From: Oxyruncus cristatus
Taxonomy: Eukaryota > Chordata > Aves > Passeriformes > Cotingidae
Direction of reading: 5' to 3'
Assembly (NCBI GenBank): GCA_013399855.1
Contig: VXAY01004326.1
Coordinates: 1-64,000, forward strand
Length of the DNA stretch: 64,000 bases
Within the stretch, counting starts at the first letter, position 1; each line of letters opens with the position of its first letter. This document shows positions 11,212-22,556 of the stretch, in pieces. A program made the translations under genes and the position numbers. The notes under the pieces are model-generated. The model had not been told where the DNA came from. It searched no databases and saw nothing but the letters and a program-made list of their open reading frames with translations.

Positions 11212-12319
11212 ATATATGAAGTAATAAGAATCTTACAGAGAAACTGAATCTCATTAAGAGGCTGACAAGACATGCTGACAGCTTTTTATTATTGCAGTAA
11301 TACTAAGGCTTCTTATTTATTTTAAATTTAGTGCCTAGATTTGGCTAGACCAGTTGCTCTGTTCAGAACATATACTGCAATCTTGAAATACTTTTTAGTC
11401 CCTTTATATTCAGATTACTAAATCTGATGAATTTTATCTTCTTAAAAAAACTCCAATATCTTGTAAGAAAAATCCCCCTAAACCTAGCCATTTGTAAAGG
11501 AATTAAGATGTGAAAATATAAAAAAAAATCCTTACCCAACTTCTGAACCAGTAGCTGAGCTCTAACACATAATTCCCACTAAAGTGAGACAAAATGTTTT
11601 TTTGGTTCTGTACTATTTTAACATGTATTTTCTGAAAAACCTGACTACGTGTATCTGGAAACCCCACAAGCTAACATAAAAGAGAATGAAAAATGAAAAT
11701 TAGAAAGAGAGAGGAAAAAACACGGAATGGTGTATCCAAGACCCATGACAATCACGTCTCTGATTACAAGGGAAAAATCACTGATGCCTGTAATTCAGTG
11801 GTGGTTCCCTCAGCTGAGCTTTAACAGAAGAGAACACAAGTCCGAAGAACTGAAGGTACTGGTCAGTTTCGTTTATGAAAAAATGCTATGCAACCCTGTA
11901 AGTCTCCACAAATATCCAGTTTGATAACATGTATTTATTAAAGGGATGTTAATGCTACATGCAGTGTAGTTTACAGCACTACAAAGATCAAAAAAAGGAA
12001 GAAAATTCAAATACCTAAATACACAATAAATACCTGCATTCTCAAATCCTATCTCACTTTTGTTTAAAAAAAAAGAAAAAAAAAAAAAGAGAGACTAAGT
12101 ACATTCAATCTAGTTGTTTAAGCCTACCAGTAATAACACTTTCTCTACAACTTTTCTGGCACTTTCACTCAAAAAAAACCCCCTAGGTGCTAGCACTGGG
12201 AAGCAAAATCCTTTCAGCATTATCTTTTGACTTTTAAACATCTTTCTTTCCTAAGCCTACTAGCTCTGAAGTTAAATATTCCCAACAAGTTACACATTTA
12301 TTTTTTGACATCAAAATAC

Positions 12320-12414
12320 CTGTAACTGTGATACTGCCTGTGGAAAAAATCTGTAAGGTAGCTCTGAGAGATTTTATTCTGTAACACACGGCAGGATGAA
12401 GTTCTGGTTCATAA
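12320..12414 (-). CDS. TBPL1: TBPL1 coding exon, second TBP repeat
   Basis: This 95-bp exon encodes Y-E-P-E-L-H-P-A-V-C-Y-R-I-K, then S-L-R-A-T-L-Q-I-F-S-T-G-S-I-T-V-T, the core of the second TBP-like repeat (about residues 129-159 of the protein). The first base completes a Ser codon (AG|T) and the last base starts a Gly codon (G|GG). The acceptor is TTTTCTAG and the donor CAG|GTATTT. TBPL1 has the saddle fold of TBP but, as known for the family, does not bind TATA boxes; it interacts with TFIIA and TFIIB and works at TATA-less promoters, notably during spermatogenesis. Only 100 bp separate this exon from the preceding one. Confidence 0.96.
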
Positions 12415-12514
12415 CTAGAAAACAAAATAAAAGGTAAAAAAGGCAGATCTAGAACTGAAAAATAAAAGCTTAAGAAGTATATCAAGACTAAAATTCTTTA
12501 AAATCCTACCATAC

Positions 12515-12618
12515 CTCGCATGAGGTCTGTTATTCTTCGTAAATTCTGGCAATCTGATCTCAAAGGGCATGTTGCACACCGCTAAAACATTCACAACTTT
12601 AAAATCTGTGAAAATTAC
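12515..12618 (-). CDS. TBPL1: TBPL1 coding exon, linker between the two TBP repeats
   Basis: The 104-bp exon encodes V-I-F-T-D-F-K-V-V-N-V-L-A-V-C-N-M-P-F-E-I-R-L, then P-E-F-T-K-N-N-R-P-H-A plus two bases of a Ser codon. This spans the end of the first repeat and the start of the second (about residues 94-128). The acceptor is CAAAAAG and the donor GAG|GTATGG, both of GT-AG type. The sequence agrees residue for residue with the vertebrate TBPL1 protein as I remember it. Confidence 0.96.
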
Positions 12619-14264
12619 CTTTTTGGAAGAGAGGAAAAAAAGACATTAGAAATCAGTTTACAGTGAGGTAGATGTATGGGTTGAAAAAAAAATACTACTT
12701 AGAATATTTTTATGAGATTTCAAAATTAAACCTTCTGACTGATTCATTTCTAATAGGCATCTAAGCAGTACTTAATGGACTCAAATAATTTACATTATCC
12801 CTGTATGGTGGAGTATCTGTTGAACTAGATACCTCACAGTGGTATCACAGGGTTATAGTACAGTTAAAGAATGAGACACAAAAAACAACTTATACTGCTG
12901 CACTAACATCTCCTACTGAAAAGACAGTAAATCAAATAGCTCATGGAACACCAAAATAAGCAGAGAAAAAGCTTAAATTTCACTGAAAGCTTCTTTAATA
13001 CCTTGTTGCTATACACCATTTGTATTAAAGCTAAGAATAAGAAAAAAGGTGAAAATCGTTTTGCTGTAAATGTCCAGTGGCCCATACAGCAAACTGGTTT
13101 TCTATTCTATAACTTCCTGAAATCCATTCACTGGATTTGCTTCCAGTTATTCTTTTCCAGACATTTTAGATGACAATAAAATAGCCAACAGACAACTCCC
13201 ATACAAAAAAACTGCACTGCTGAAAAGTCAGTGTTGGCAGTATCACTAGGGAAACTTTTGCTCATTTTCTGAGACTGCCTGAATTTAAAATGACCATTCT
13301 TCAGCCTAAACTTTTAGAAAGACATTACCGATAGAAGCAATTTAGCGTCATAAAAGGTCAACTATCAAATTAATCTTCAAAATATAAACTGCTTGCTTTA
13401 TTATAAAACTTGGTGTGCCCACCCTGGAAATACTGTTCACCTCACTTACAATGGACTTACTGTTCCATTCCAACTTTAAGAATTTGTGACAGTAAGTGTC
13501 AAACTCATGCTGGGGTCTGATGCAGCATCACCAAGATTGTCTGTCACCTCTGCCTTTATGTACTACAATCAAAAGGAGTCTTTCCCTGAAAAGTACAGCT
13601 ACTGTGTTTATTTAATTGTCTGCCCCTGACTGAATCTGTCAGTAAACAGTACAAACAGACTATCAGGAAGTTTTAGGGTACTAAACCATGTACTTTAAGT
13701 TGTTCATGTGGCTGTTTTTCAACCCTTGCTAAGAAATGCATGTGATGTTTCTGGTTGGTAATGTTAACCCAAACCCAGAAAAAAGAGGGGTTTCCTGACT
13801 TAACTATTTTATTTGGTTTATTTCCTGCTGTGCAACCTGATAGTGCAGAAGCACCTTTTCTCCTCCCTTTTTAATTAAAGAGGCTCAAACTTGCCTTTAT
13901 GAAGATGGAAATGCATCTGCCATTCCATCAGAAATGAGTGAAAATTATGTTAAATGACAGTAAAGTTTATACTCTTCAGCACTTTCTCCAAATAAATCTT
14001 TCAAGATATTGTAAATTCTATCCAAGAAACATCTGTGGGTGGTTCATTTATTAAACAAATTTTGTTGTTCATTATCCAGCGAAGAAGCACTACTCTGAGC
14101 TGCCAAACAAAACTCAAATCCACAAAATAAAACAGCATCTGGAAAACGTATGCCAACACAAAGGGGCAGCTGAGTGAAAACATGCTCCCTCATTTTTGTT
14201 TCTTTCTAAAACATGAACTACCAGCATTACTTGAGTCATATAAGTCCTTTTTCATTAGAATTAC
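12619..14264 (-). other. TBPL1: TBPL1 intron
   Basis: AT-rich intron between the exon ending at 14265 and the one starting at 12618. Splice sites are GTAATT and AAAAAG. I see only chance short open frames and no repeat family. Confidence 0.85.
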
Positions 14265-14328
14265 CTGAAAACCTAATTTCTGTAGACTACGAGCTAATCG
14301 TCTGGCACCAAATTTAGCTTCTTCTTCA
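14265..14328 (-). CDS. TBPL1: TBPL1 coding exon, first TBP repeat (E-E-E-A-K motif)
   Basis: The 64-bp exon completes a Ser codon and encodes E-E-E-A-K-F-G-A-R-R-L-A-R-S-L-Q-K-L-G-F-Q (about residues 73-93). The S-E-E-E-A-K followed by A-R-R-L-A-R segment corresponds to the conserved helix of the TBP repeat that in TBP reads S-E-E-x-S-x-x-A-A-R-K-x-A-R. The acceptor is TTTATAG and the donor CAG|GTAATT. Confidence 0.96.
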
Positions 14329-15225
14329 CTATAAAGGAGAAAGAAAAGAACTTTGCATTAAGAGGAATAGTATATATTTGTGTGCACACATACCACAATA
14401 GCTACTCAGACTACAAAATGAACTGATACATAATGCAGCACATCAACCATGATCACATGGACAGCCTTCCCTTTATCTTACTGTATGTATCACATTTTAA
14501 CTACCTAGACATTCAAATGGAGTCCTTTATGCCCTGTTGAAGAATATCTTGGCATCTGGCTCCAGCTGAAGTGAGACAATGTTTTGATCATACATGATTC
14601 TAAGTACTTCTAAGATACAAATAAGATCACATAGTCTGTAATTAACATCCAATCATCTTCTATTTTGAAACAGAGGTCATATACAGAAAGTATGCAAATT
14701 TACTATTGTACCTTATCCTTACTTCACAATGCAGACATATCTTAAAGGAATTCGGCTGTTAAGAGTTTAGCAAGTTTCAGATGTAGCTGAATGGGGAGTC
14801 TGCTTTTGCTTCTTTCCAGTCTCTCAGCACTGATTAAATTCAGGTGGGTTTTTGTGAAAGAATATGAGATATCCCTCAAGGAAGGTCATCCCTTTCCAGT
14901 TCTCAAGATCCAGCTAAACACACTTGAGTGTGTTTAAGAATCTTAAAGACCTTTCAAATCTTTTTAGGATTTTCTTCATCAAGCAGTTTTCCCTGCTGCT
15001 CTCCCAAGAAGGCTGAACTGATTTTGCTCATGATGTGAACACAGTCCGAGACAGACACTTCACACAGAAAACTTCCTCCCAAATATGTAGTTTAGCAAGG
15101 ATCTACATGTGAACCAGTATGAGCAAATCTAAATAGTGTCAAGTACCCCTTCTTCTTCATTTACAACATTGTATTTTAATATACACAAGAATTTACAGCT
15201 AGAGAAAGAATCTTCATGAACTCAC
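14329..15225 (-). other. TBPL1: TBPL1 intron
   Basis: An AT-rich intron of 897 bp with donor AAG|GTGAGT and acceptor TATAG. Nothing else is recognised in it. Confidence 0.85.
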
Positions 15226-15308
15226 CTTGTGGCTCCTGTGCAAATAACTTTTCCTGAGGACCAAATTGTGGCCGTAATCCTAGGTTTCCGAAGCTTCATT
15301 AAAACCTT
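15226..15308 (-). CDS. TBPL1: TBPL1 coding exon, first TBP repeat (beta strands)
   Basis: The 83-bp exon encodes K-V-L-M-K-L-R-K-P-R-I-T-A-T-I-W, then S-S-G-K-V-I-C-T-G-A-T plus two bases of Ser (about residues 46-72). This is the part of the saddle that in TBP carries the R-x-P-K-T-T-A-L-I-F-x-S-G-K-x-V-x-T-G-A sequence. TBPL1 has Trp-Ser-Ser where TBP has Phe-x-Ser, one of the differences linked to loss of TATA binding. The donor is AAG|GTGAGT and the acceptor TTTTTAG. Confidence 0.96.
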
Positions 15309-15921
15309 CTAAAAAGAAAAGTGCAAAAATTGGAAATTAGCAGTAGTTCAATTTCATACTGGAAAAAAATTACACAAATTTTTTACACAAATCAACTGTT
15401 ACTCTAAAACTTCCTTAATTTTTAATAGGCTTGAACTGCTCCTTCATCTCTTTCAGTAATTTTCTTTCCTGAGAAGATCAAAATAAGTATGAAATATGTC
15501 AGGCTATGTTTCAGTGTTCACAAAACAGACTAAATGAAGGTATTTTTCACTGAAAACCATGAGCATTGTGCTGATTTTTTTTTCTTATTAGTGACTTGAC
15601 ATTCTGACTCCTTATCAAAATATATTTCCTTGAAACAGCTATCAAATTTTGGGAGGCAAAATGGAACCTGAGGTGTTAGAGGTCTCAACACATACCTTAT
15701 ACCCAGTATTCCCCTCATTAATTGAAGTCTCCTGAAACAGCATTTACTCACTCTCCTTACTATACATTTAGTGTATGACTGACTAAATACCGATCAAGAC
15801 AGAAATGCCTAACTAAAACTCTGCTTTCCTCTCTTCATCATACACAGGTATTAGTCAGAAGAATGTTTAGCTTAAGGAACATTTCTAAAACCAGGTAATT
15901 GAAGTATGTTGAATCTCTTAC
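15309..15921 (-). other. TBPL1: TBPL1 intron
   Basis: A 613-bp AT-rich intron between the start-codon exon (donor GGG|GTAAGA) and the next exon (acceptor TTTTTAG). Nothing else is recognised in it. Confidence 0.85.
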
Positions 15922-16056
15922 CCCAACATCACGCTTGTATATCACATTTGCTCCCTCTAACGCGATCTTCCTCAAGTTTAAATGACATCTCGTTCTAAAA
16001 ACACACACTACATTTGTGATTAAAATGTCCAGTGCAACATCACTGTCCGCATCCAT
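15922..16056 (-). CDS. TBPL1: TBPL1 first coding exon (start codon)
   Basis: The ATG at 16054-16056 opens M-D-A-D-S-D-V-A-L-D-I-L-I-T-N-V-V, then C-V-F-R-T-R-C-H-L-N-L-R-K-I-A-L, then E-G-A-N-V-I-Y-K-R-D-V-G. That is 45 codons ending cleanly at the donor GGG|GTAAGA. Unlike TBP there is no long Gln-rich N-terminal domain, which is the hallmark of the TBP-like factor. The six coding exons sum to 552 bases, i.e. 183 residues plus stop, with all phases compatible. The exon continues upstream as 5' UTR to about 16108, where a TTTTCAG acceptor is found, so at least one further non-coding exon must lie at higher coordinates. Confidence 0.97.
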
Positions 16057-16108
16057 TGGGGTGATTTACAACTCAGTTTTCCCACCAGCTCACCACGAAG
16101 ATCACATC
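16057..16108 (-). other. TBPL1: TBPL1 5' UTR part of the start-codon exon
   Basis: The 52 bases between a pyrimidine-rich TTTGCTTTTCAG acceptor (16109-16120 on +, reverse) and the ATG. The boundary is inferred from the splice motif. Confidence 0.6.
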
Positions 16109-19100
16109 CTGAAAAGCAAAAAAGATAAAATTAAACATACCAGTAGAAAACTGCCTATTAATGCCACTGTATACATTCACCCCTTAAAAGAGACAAGAAG
16201 TAGAAGTGACTACACTCTGACTCATTTGACTGTGTGTGGGTAGGGGGTGTCTGCATCCTGTATACTAGAAAATAGGAGGTAACTTGTTCAAAGCCATGTT
16301 GCCAGACTTAACAGAAATTGTGTATACACATATATAAAAAATATTTAAACTTGACAGTTAAATATGTTACAATTTTTACTAACACTGTAAAGACTACTGA
16401 AACTTCTTCCATAGCACCAGTGGATAATCTTTCCTCAGCTCATTTGAGGATGTCATTAGACACCTCACGAAAATGCACTTCTCTAACTCATGGAGTTGAT
16501 AATTCTGAACAGCCGGATGCTTGTGTTGGAATGGATGAGCCTGTGAATAACTTTGAACTAGCACAGGTTACACAAACTGCAGTCAGTAGACAGCCTGCTA
16601 CCACAGCTTTACCATCTTAATCCAGCACTCTTGGCCTATGTCTCTTAATAATAGTAGTATAGTGTAAACTATACAAATTGTCCTGGTGGCAGCAACAGCC
16701 TGGGGTAAGCCAGTGTCCTCTCCCTCCCTTCTACACTGCCCAGTGGAACTGCACAGAATGAACACATTGTATGGGCAGAGTAGAATCCAGTGTTTCTAAG
16801 GAAAAGCACAAATGTTTCTGAGCAGTAACTGAAGGCACAGGATGGCCAGCCACTGTCTACACAGAAAACCTAAGGCAGCCAGGAAGCATCCAGGCTGCCC
16901 ATGCACATTGCAGGTGACATTCCTCACACACCTCAACCGGGGAAAGCAAACCATAAGACCAGAAGCTGGGTAACCACTCACCCCAGCCCAAGAATGCCCA
17001 ACATCTCTTCTGCAGGCACACCAAAGCCAAGATAGTGCACATCTCAAATAAATCTCAGGTGAAGAATGCGGGGAAAGAAGAGGGGAAAAGTACAAGAACA
17101 GTGGTATACAGTGAAAACAACTTATATAAAAATTTTAGCATTATTTCATCCCAAATGAACAAAAAAGAAAGAACAAAATCAAAGAAAAATTGTCACACAT
17201 ACGAAATGCTCTACATGGTCATTGCCACGGAAGAAGCAGGAGACTATGCATTAAGAAAAATGATAAAGGTAACAGATTGTAATGCATTTATTTAACTGTA
17301 AAATTTTCAGCCCCATGTTCTGTATCAGAAATCTTCAAGATACTAAATTACTGTTATAATGTATTTTCATCTGACTACAACTTTGAAAACATCAAGCCAT
17401 AGTCTCTGAGAACTCACTTACGGTGCATCTTTGACTACCACTCACTGACAATACTGACGTGACAAACTACAGTGTGAATAATGTACTAGGTTAACTGCTG
17501 TGGTAGTTGCTACTTCTACTCTGCAGCTTGTTCCCTGCTGAAAGAATGTAACTACTGGCTTGTCCAATATAAGAAAAAGCAAGATGGGCGCTAATACAGA
17601 AGAGATGAAGAAACAGCAAGAGAAAAACAACGACGGAAGGCTCTGTGTGGGGGTGAAGAGAACAAACAGTAACTAACTAGTATTCCCAGATCCTTTTTTT
17701 ATTGAACCAAAAATTATATGAATCGTCAAAATTAGAAATTACTTATTCCATCTGGTTTTGATGGACTACTACAGATTGGGCAAGTAATTTATGGCACCAG
17801 ATCCAAAGACAGCATATGGGCAGATTTTAAATGGCATGCAGGCAGAGCCAGCACAAAGCTGGAACCCATGGCATCTTCAGAGAGGCATTTGTTTTCCACC
17901 CTGGTTCCAACTCCTGGCTCCTGCAGAGTTCATTTACTGGAACTCAGGAAAGATTGTCAACAAGATACCTCCAATCAGCAGCATCTCCAAATTATCAGCA
18001 AGTGTCTACTGGCACACTCCATTTCTATGTTCTTAAAGAATACCACCATCATGCATAACACCCTTGAAAGGTTGCTAACATCTAAGCAAACCAAAGTACT
18101 AGATGATAATGTCCCCATAAAACCCCTGATCTTCAAAAGACCCAGGGAGAACAGTCATATGCTTGTTCAGAACAAAGGAAAAAGTGGTTGAAAAGAGAGG
18201 AAAATTGCAATTTAAAAGGAAAAGTTCCATTATTAAAGGGGGTTCTACAGAGAACCAGGTAGTTGTGGAGCCATTAGTAAGGACGTTTTCAGCAATTACA
18301 ATGTGTATCTTGGTTAGAAGTACAATCCCTTGCATAGATTTTAATGGGAGAAAAATAACACAGATTACAGTGGTGTGCCTCCATTTTCACTAGCCATGTT
18401 CTGAAAGCACAAGATAACAGATATTTAGGGCGGACCTTTTTAATTTGAAATTTTATTAGACCTGTTGCTAATATTCTAGACTATGTTTTGTGACATTCAG
18501 TTAAAAACAGACATGACTTGTTATAAAAACAGTATCTGAATACAGTGTAAAAATGAAAATGGCTACATGATCTAACAGCAGCATTTCATTGTTAAAACTT
18601 TTCACTCAAATACCGAATACTGAAAATGCTAATTACCACATTTTTCTATTTTGTATGGAGAAAACTCCCTATTTGCCGCTGGTAAATACTACCTGTGTTC
18701 TTTGAGAACGTGAATCTAAGTGTCAATGATTTTGAACACATCCATTCCTATTTAGTATACAAATGCAATGTTAACCTCTTCCAAGGCACAGTTTAGAAAC
18801 ACTGGGTAAACCAAAATATTTCTAGGCTTGGATGCTTGTGTCCAAGCAGTGAGCAAGCATAACCTATCACAATCTTTGATATTTTAATGTCTCACACCAC
18901 ACTTACAACAAAGAAAAAAAAAAATCTAGAAAGACGATGTCCTGCTACCTTTCTTTGGTAAGCCTCAAAGAAATTAAAATTCATAGGAACCATAAGAACA
19001 AAAGCAAGTTAAATGTCTTTAAAAAGTAAATACACATAAACTATGTTAAAAAAAAAAAATCTTAAAAAAATGTGTAACATCGTTTAAGAAAGAAAGAAAG

Positions 19101-21435
19101 ATGTTACTCTTAATTATATGTATCTCCAACATGACCAGATTGAACAAAGGAATTTTAAATGATATTCTGATTCTCCTCTTTCCCAGTTTTCTCTTGTGTT
19201 CTCTGCTATTCATACACACTAGCCTGACTTTGTTATTTCCCAAACTCTGAATTTTTGCATTTCCATATCTTATTTGCAAATTATTGCTCCTTACATATGA
19301 GCCTGTTTCTATTCCACATTGATGAAGTTACACTTGTAGAATAGAGGTTGAGTAGAAACCGAACATTCTTTCCAGTTCTGGATTTGCAAATGCTTAAGTT
19401 GATTTTATGGAGCTCAGCTTAAGTTTTGTTAATTAATTTTTCCCAAAGGTTATCTCATCTGAACTGCAGAATTTTGGCAGCCTAAATCTCATTTCTATAA
19501 TGTTTTGCCAATTAATGCTAATTTAATAAAAGGTTAAATTTGAACATAAAATAATTTGCCTGTATGTACAGCATTTCTTTTAAATTATGTACTTCATTTA
19601 ATATTCTACAGCACAAGAAATTATCCAACTTTGATTTCAAGTTGTCTTGCACCAGCATAACACAATCTACCACGACAGAGAAAAAAAGCTCAAATGCATC
19701 TCTGCAGAATTTTGTATTATTTTGTTTTATCAGGAAAATTTTAAAAGACTGATCTTTCTTTTCAACATAGATTTTAGGAATATTACCCTAAGAGGAAAAA
19801 AAGAGGAAGGAAAAAAATATAGATAGGTTAAGCCTGATAATGAAAATAAAAATAAAAACAACAACAAAAGCTATCCTGAAACCAGAGAAACTTCCCAGAA
19901 CAAGAAATACTTTGCAGGAAGGAATGAACACTCAAGTTCTTAAAGCATTACCCTTAGCTCCCTTGTTAGAAACACAGCCATACTATTTTAGATATTCTGT
20001 AAACACACATGAAGACAAAATACCCTGCACTGAAATCTTACCATCTAAAAAAAGCCGGCACTCTCTGTCTTCAAAAAGTTCCAAACCAACCACAGCACCA
20101 TCATCAAAGAGAAAGGAAAGGCACTTGGGATGGGGTATATAAACAAAGTATTATTTTAAGCTTTTGACTACCTTTGATCCAAGAAACTCAGCGCTATAAA
20201 GGTAGATGGGGGATGTCTAATAATGGTTACATTAATGCCAGAAGAGTTTAATAAACACCTTCTTCACCAGAAGCCTAAGTATAAGCAATTTCTACTGGTT
20301 ATTTTTAACCTTGCGCCAAAGCAGTTCACCAACTGACCAACTCCACCAACAATTCCGACAGATCAGCTGAAGGGATATTGGTCATTATTGTGTCAGTAGG
20401 TGTTTTTCAAGCTAATGCCTGAAAGGCATCTTTGAAGAAGTTAACATGAACTTATGATGCTTCCACATGAGAACGGAGAGCACAAAAAATAGTCTGTCAG
20501 GCATGGGGAGAGTCAATTATATCCTTCCACTGAATGTGTAATTTTAAAGAGTTGTGTTCAGCCCCTTAGGAAACAGGTTCACAGGAAACACTGGAGGTGA
20601 CAGACCTCTGAAATCTGTCCGAATTCTTAAGACACAATATGGTCACAGTGGCAGGTGAATGACTCCCCGGAACTGAGAGCAACATAGCTACTACTGTCTG
20701 TACAGAAAATCCTCCAGTCCAAACTATTTTCTTAGTTACAGCCACTGAGCTAGTGGGGCATGCTTCTACTTTCTGTTGCAGTGGCAAATTAAATTGTGCC
20801 TAAAGCAAAAGGCCATCTTGAAGCTACTATTCTCACCTTTCAGGATTTGCAGAGTCATGACTATTTCCTACAGAAAGAAACAATAATACCTGGGGGGAGA
20901 AAATTTTCAAGTATGCGCAAAGCCAGTGTCAAAGTAGGGATTTGTTCTATTAGATCAATGTGTAGAATGAAGATATCAGCTATATCACAAGCAAGTAGGA
21001 CCTCAATCCTGCTGTCAAATGTCTTTGATAAGCCTATTGAATCTCCACGGACCTGGGGTCTTTAACAAAAATCCAGTTGTAAGAATAAAACCAGTTTACA
21101 GAGCAAGACAAGAAAGTACAGTTTAAAATAATTCATAACAGGCCATTTTCTTCAAGTCTTACTTTCATCAAAAAGGCCCATTCATATTCAAAGCAAGGTT
21201 CACTTGAACCCAAGTTTGTGCCATCTTTCCCTTAGAACATCCAGTAATACCTGAATGCCAAGCATTAAAAAGAATCCTTTCAGTCTTTACACTATGTGGA
21301 AAATCATCCTAAGTATGACAAAAGTCTGAACCAACAGGTTCTGTGGCCTTTCCAACTTGATGAAAAACCGTAAGAAAAGTGTTTAGCTGTAGCAAAATAT
21401 TTTAAGACAACGGATAAGCCTCTCACCCCCCCCCC
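16109..21435 (-). other. TBPL1: Predicted long first intron of TBPL1
   Basis: AT-rich sequence between the start-codon exon and the CpG-rich block at the gap. I see no repeat family and no clear exon. A 100-codon Ser/Thr-rich open frame at 16318-16620 (+) and a Lys/Pro/Ser-rich one at 19840-20142 (+) are not recognised and are probably chance. The sequence passes into a run of C just before the gap. Confidence 0.5.
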
Positions 21436-22207
21436 NNNNNNNNNNNNNNNNNNNNNNNNNNNNNNNNNNNNNNNNNNNNNNNNNNNNNNNNNNNNNNNNN
21501 NNNNNNNNNNNNNNNNNNNNNNNNNNNNNNNNNNNNNNNNNNNNNNNNNNNNNNNNNNNNNNNNNNNNNNNNNNNNNNNNNNNNNNNNNNNNNNNNNNNN
21601 NNNNNNNNNNNNNNNNNNNNNNNNNNNNNNNNNNNNNNNNNNNNNNNNNNNNNNNNNNNNNNNNNNNNNNNNNNNNNNNNNNNNNNNNNNNNNNNNNNNN
21701 NNNNNNNNNNNNNNNNNNNNNNNNNNNNNNNNNNNNNNNNNNNNNNNNNNNNNNNNNNNNNNNNNNNNNNNNNNNNNNNNNNNNNNNNNNNNNNNNNNNN
21801 NNNNNNNNNNNNNNNNNNNNNNNNNNNNNNNNNNNNNNNNNNNNNNNNNNNNNNNNNNNNNNNNNNNNNNNNNNNNNNNNNNNNNNNNNNNNNNNNNNNN
21901 NNNNNNNNNNNNNNNNNNNNNNNNNNNNNNNNNNNNNNNNNNNNNNNNNNNNNNNNNNNNNNNNNNNNNNNNNNNNNNNNNNNNNNNNNNNNNNNNNNNN
22001 NNNNNNNNNNNNNNNNNNNNNNNNNNNNNNNNNNNNNNNNNNNNNNNNNNNNNNNNNNNNNNNNNNNNNNNNNNNNNNNNNNNNNNNNNNNNNNNNNNNN
22101 NNNNNNNNNNNNNNNNNNNNNNNNNNNNNNNNNNNNNNNNNNNNNNNNNNNNNNNNNNNNNNNNNNNNNNNNNNNNNNNNNNNNNNNNNNNNNNNNNNNN
22201 NNNNNNN
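21436..22207. other. Assembly gap of 772 N at a GC-rich site
   Basis: The left edge is a run of C (CACCCCCCCCCCC) and the right edge is GGGCGGGGGCCGCG, so the missing sequence is almost certainly very GC-rich. It probably hides the TBPL1 promoter and first exon. Confidence 0.85.
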
Positions 22208-22305
22208 GGGCGGGGGCCGCGCTTCCGCTGCCGTCCGCCGCCCACGGAGCCGCGGCACAGCCCCGGACGGGCCGTGATGTGAGGCCGTGCGCGGAGTCAC
22301 AGGGT
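22208..22305 (-). promoter_or_regulatory. TBPL1: CpG-rich block, probable TBPL1 promoter edge
   Basis: About 100 bp of dense CpG sequence (GGGCGGGG-like Sp1 box, GCGCTTCCG with an ETS-like core) directly beside the gap. Nothing like it occurs within several kb to the left. TBPL1 needs a non-coding first exon upstream of 16108 on this strand, and housekeeping-type genes usually start in such islands. The assignment is inferred from position. Confidence 0.5.
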
Positions 22306-22556
22306 CGGGCAGGCTGAAAAGGACCGCAGAGGGTCATCTGGCCCAACCTCCCTGCTCAGGCAGGGTCATCCCAGAGCACATGGCACAGGATTGCGTCCAG
22401 ACGGTTCTTGAACATCTCCAGTGAGGGAGACTCCACAACCTCTGTGGGCAATCTATTCCAGTGCACGGTCAGATTGCTCTCACAGTAAAGATGTTCTTCC
22501 TCATGTTCGGGTGGAACTTCCTGTGCATCAGTTTCTGCCTGTTGCCTCTTGTCCAA
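22306..22556 (-). mobile_element. CR1 LINE, 3'-end fragment
   Basis: Reads as the reverse complement of a CR1 3' end: the tail region (CAGGGTCGGGCAGG, GGACCGCAGAGGGTCATCTG) comes first, then the blocks 'ctccagtgagggagactcc' and 'aagatgttcttcctcatgtt' and 'ctgcctgttgcctcttgtcc'. It abuts the CpG-rich block, about 100 bp from the gap. Confidence 0.88.

Larger units (their letters stand above)
9415..12319 (-). other. TBPL1: TBPL1 last intron
   Basis: AT-rich intron bounded by GTATTT at the donor (12314-12319 on +, reverse) and CAG at the acceptor. It contains the 71-bp duplication and a 98-base gap at 11114-11211. A-rich runs occur near 9427-9440 and 12063-12090. No nested gene is recognised. 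Confidence 0.85.

Noticed and set aside
21304..22346. Open frames of about 300 codons on the - strand
   Set aside because: They consist mostly of N in the assembly gap; the real sequence is unknown.
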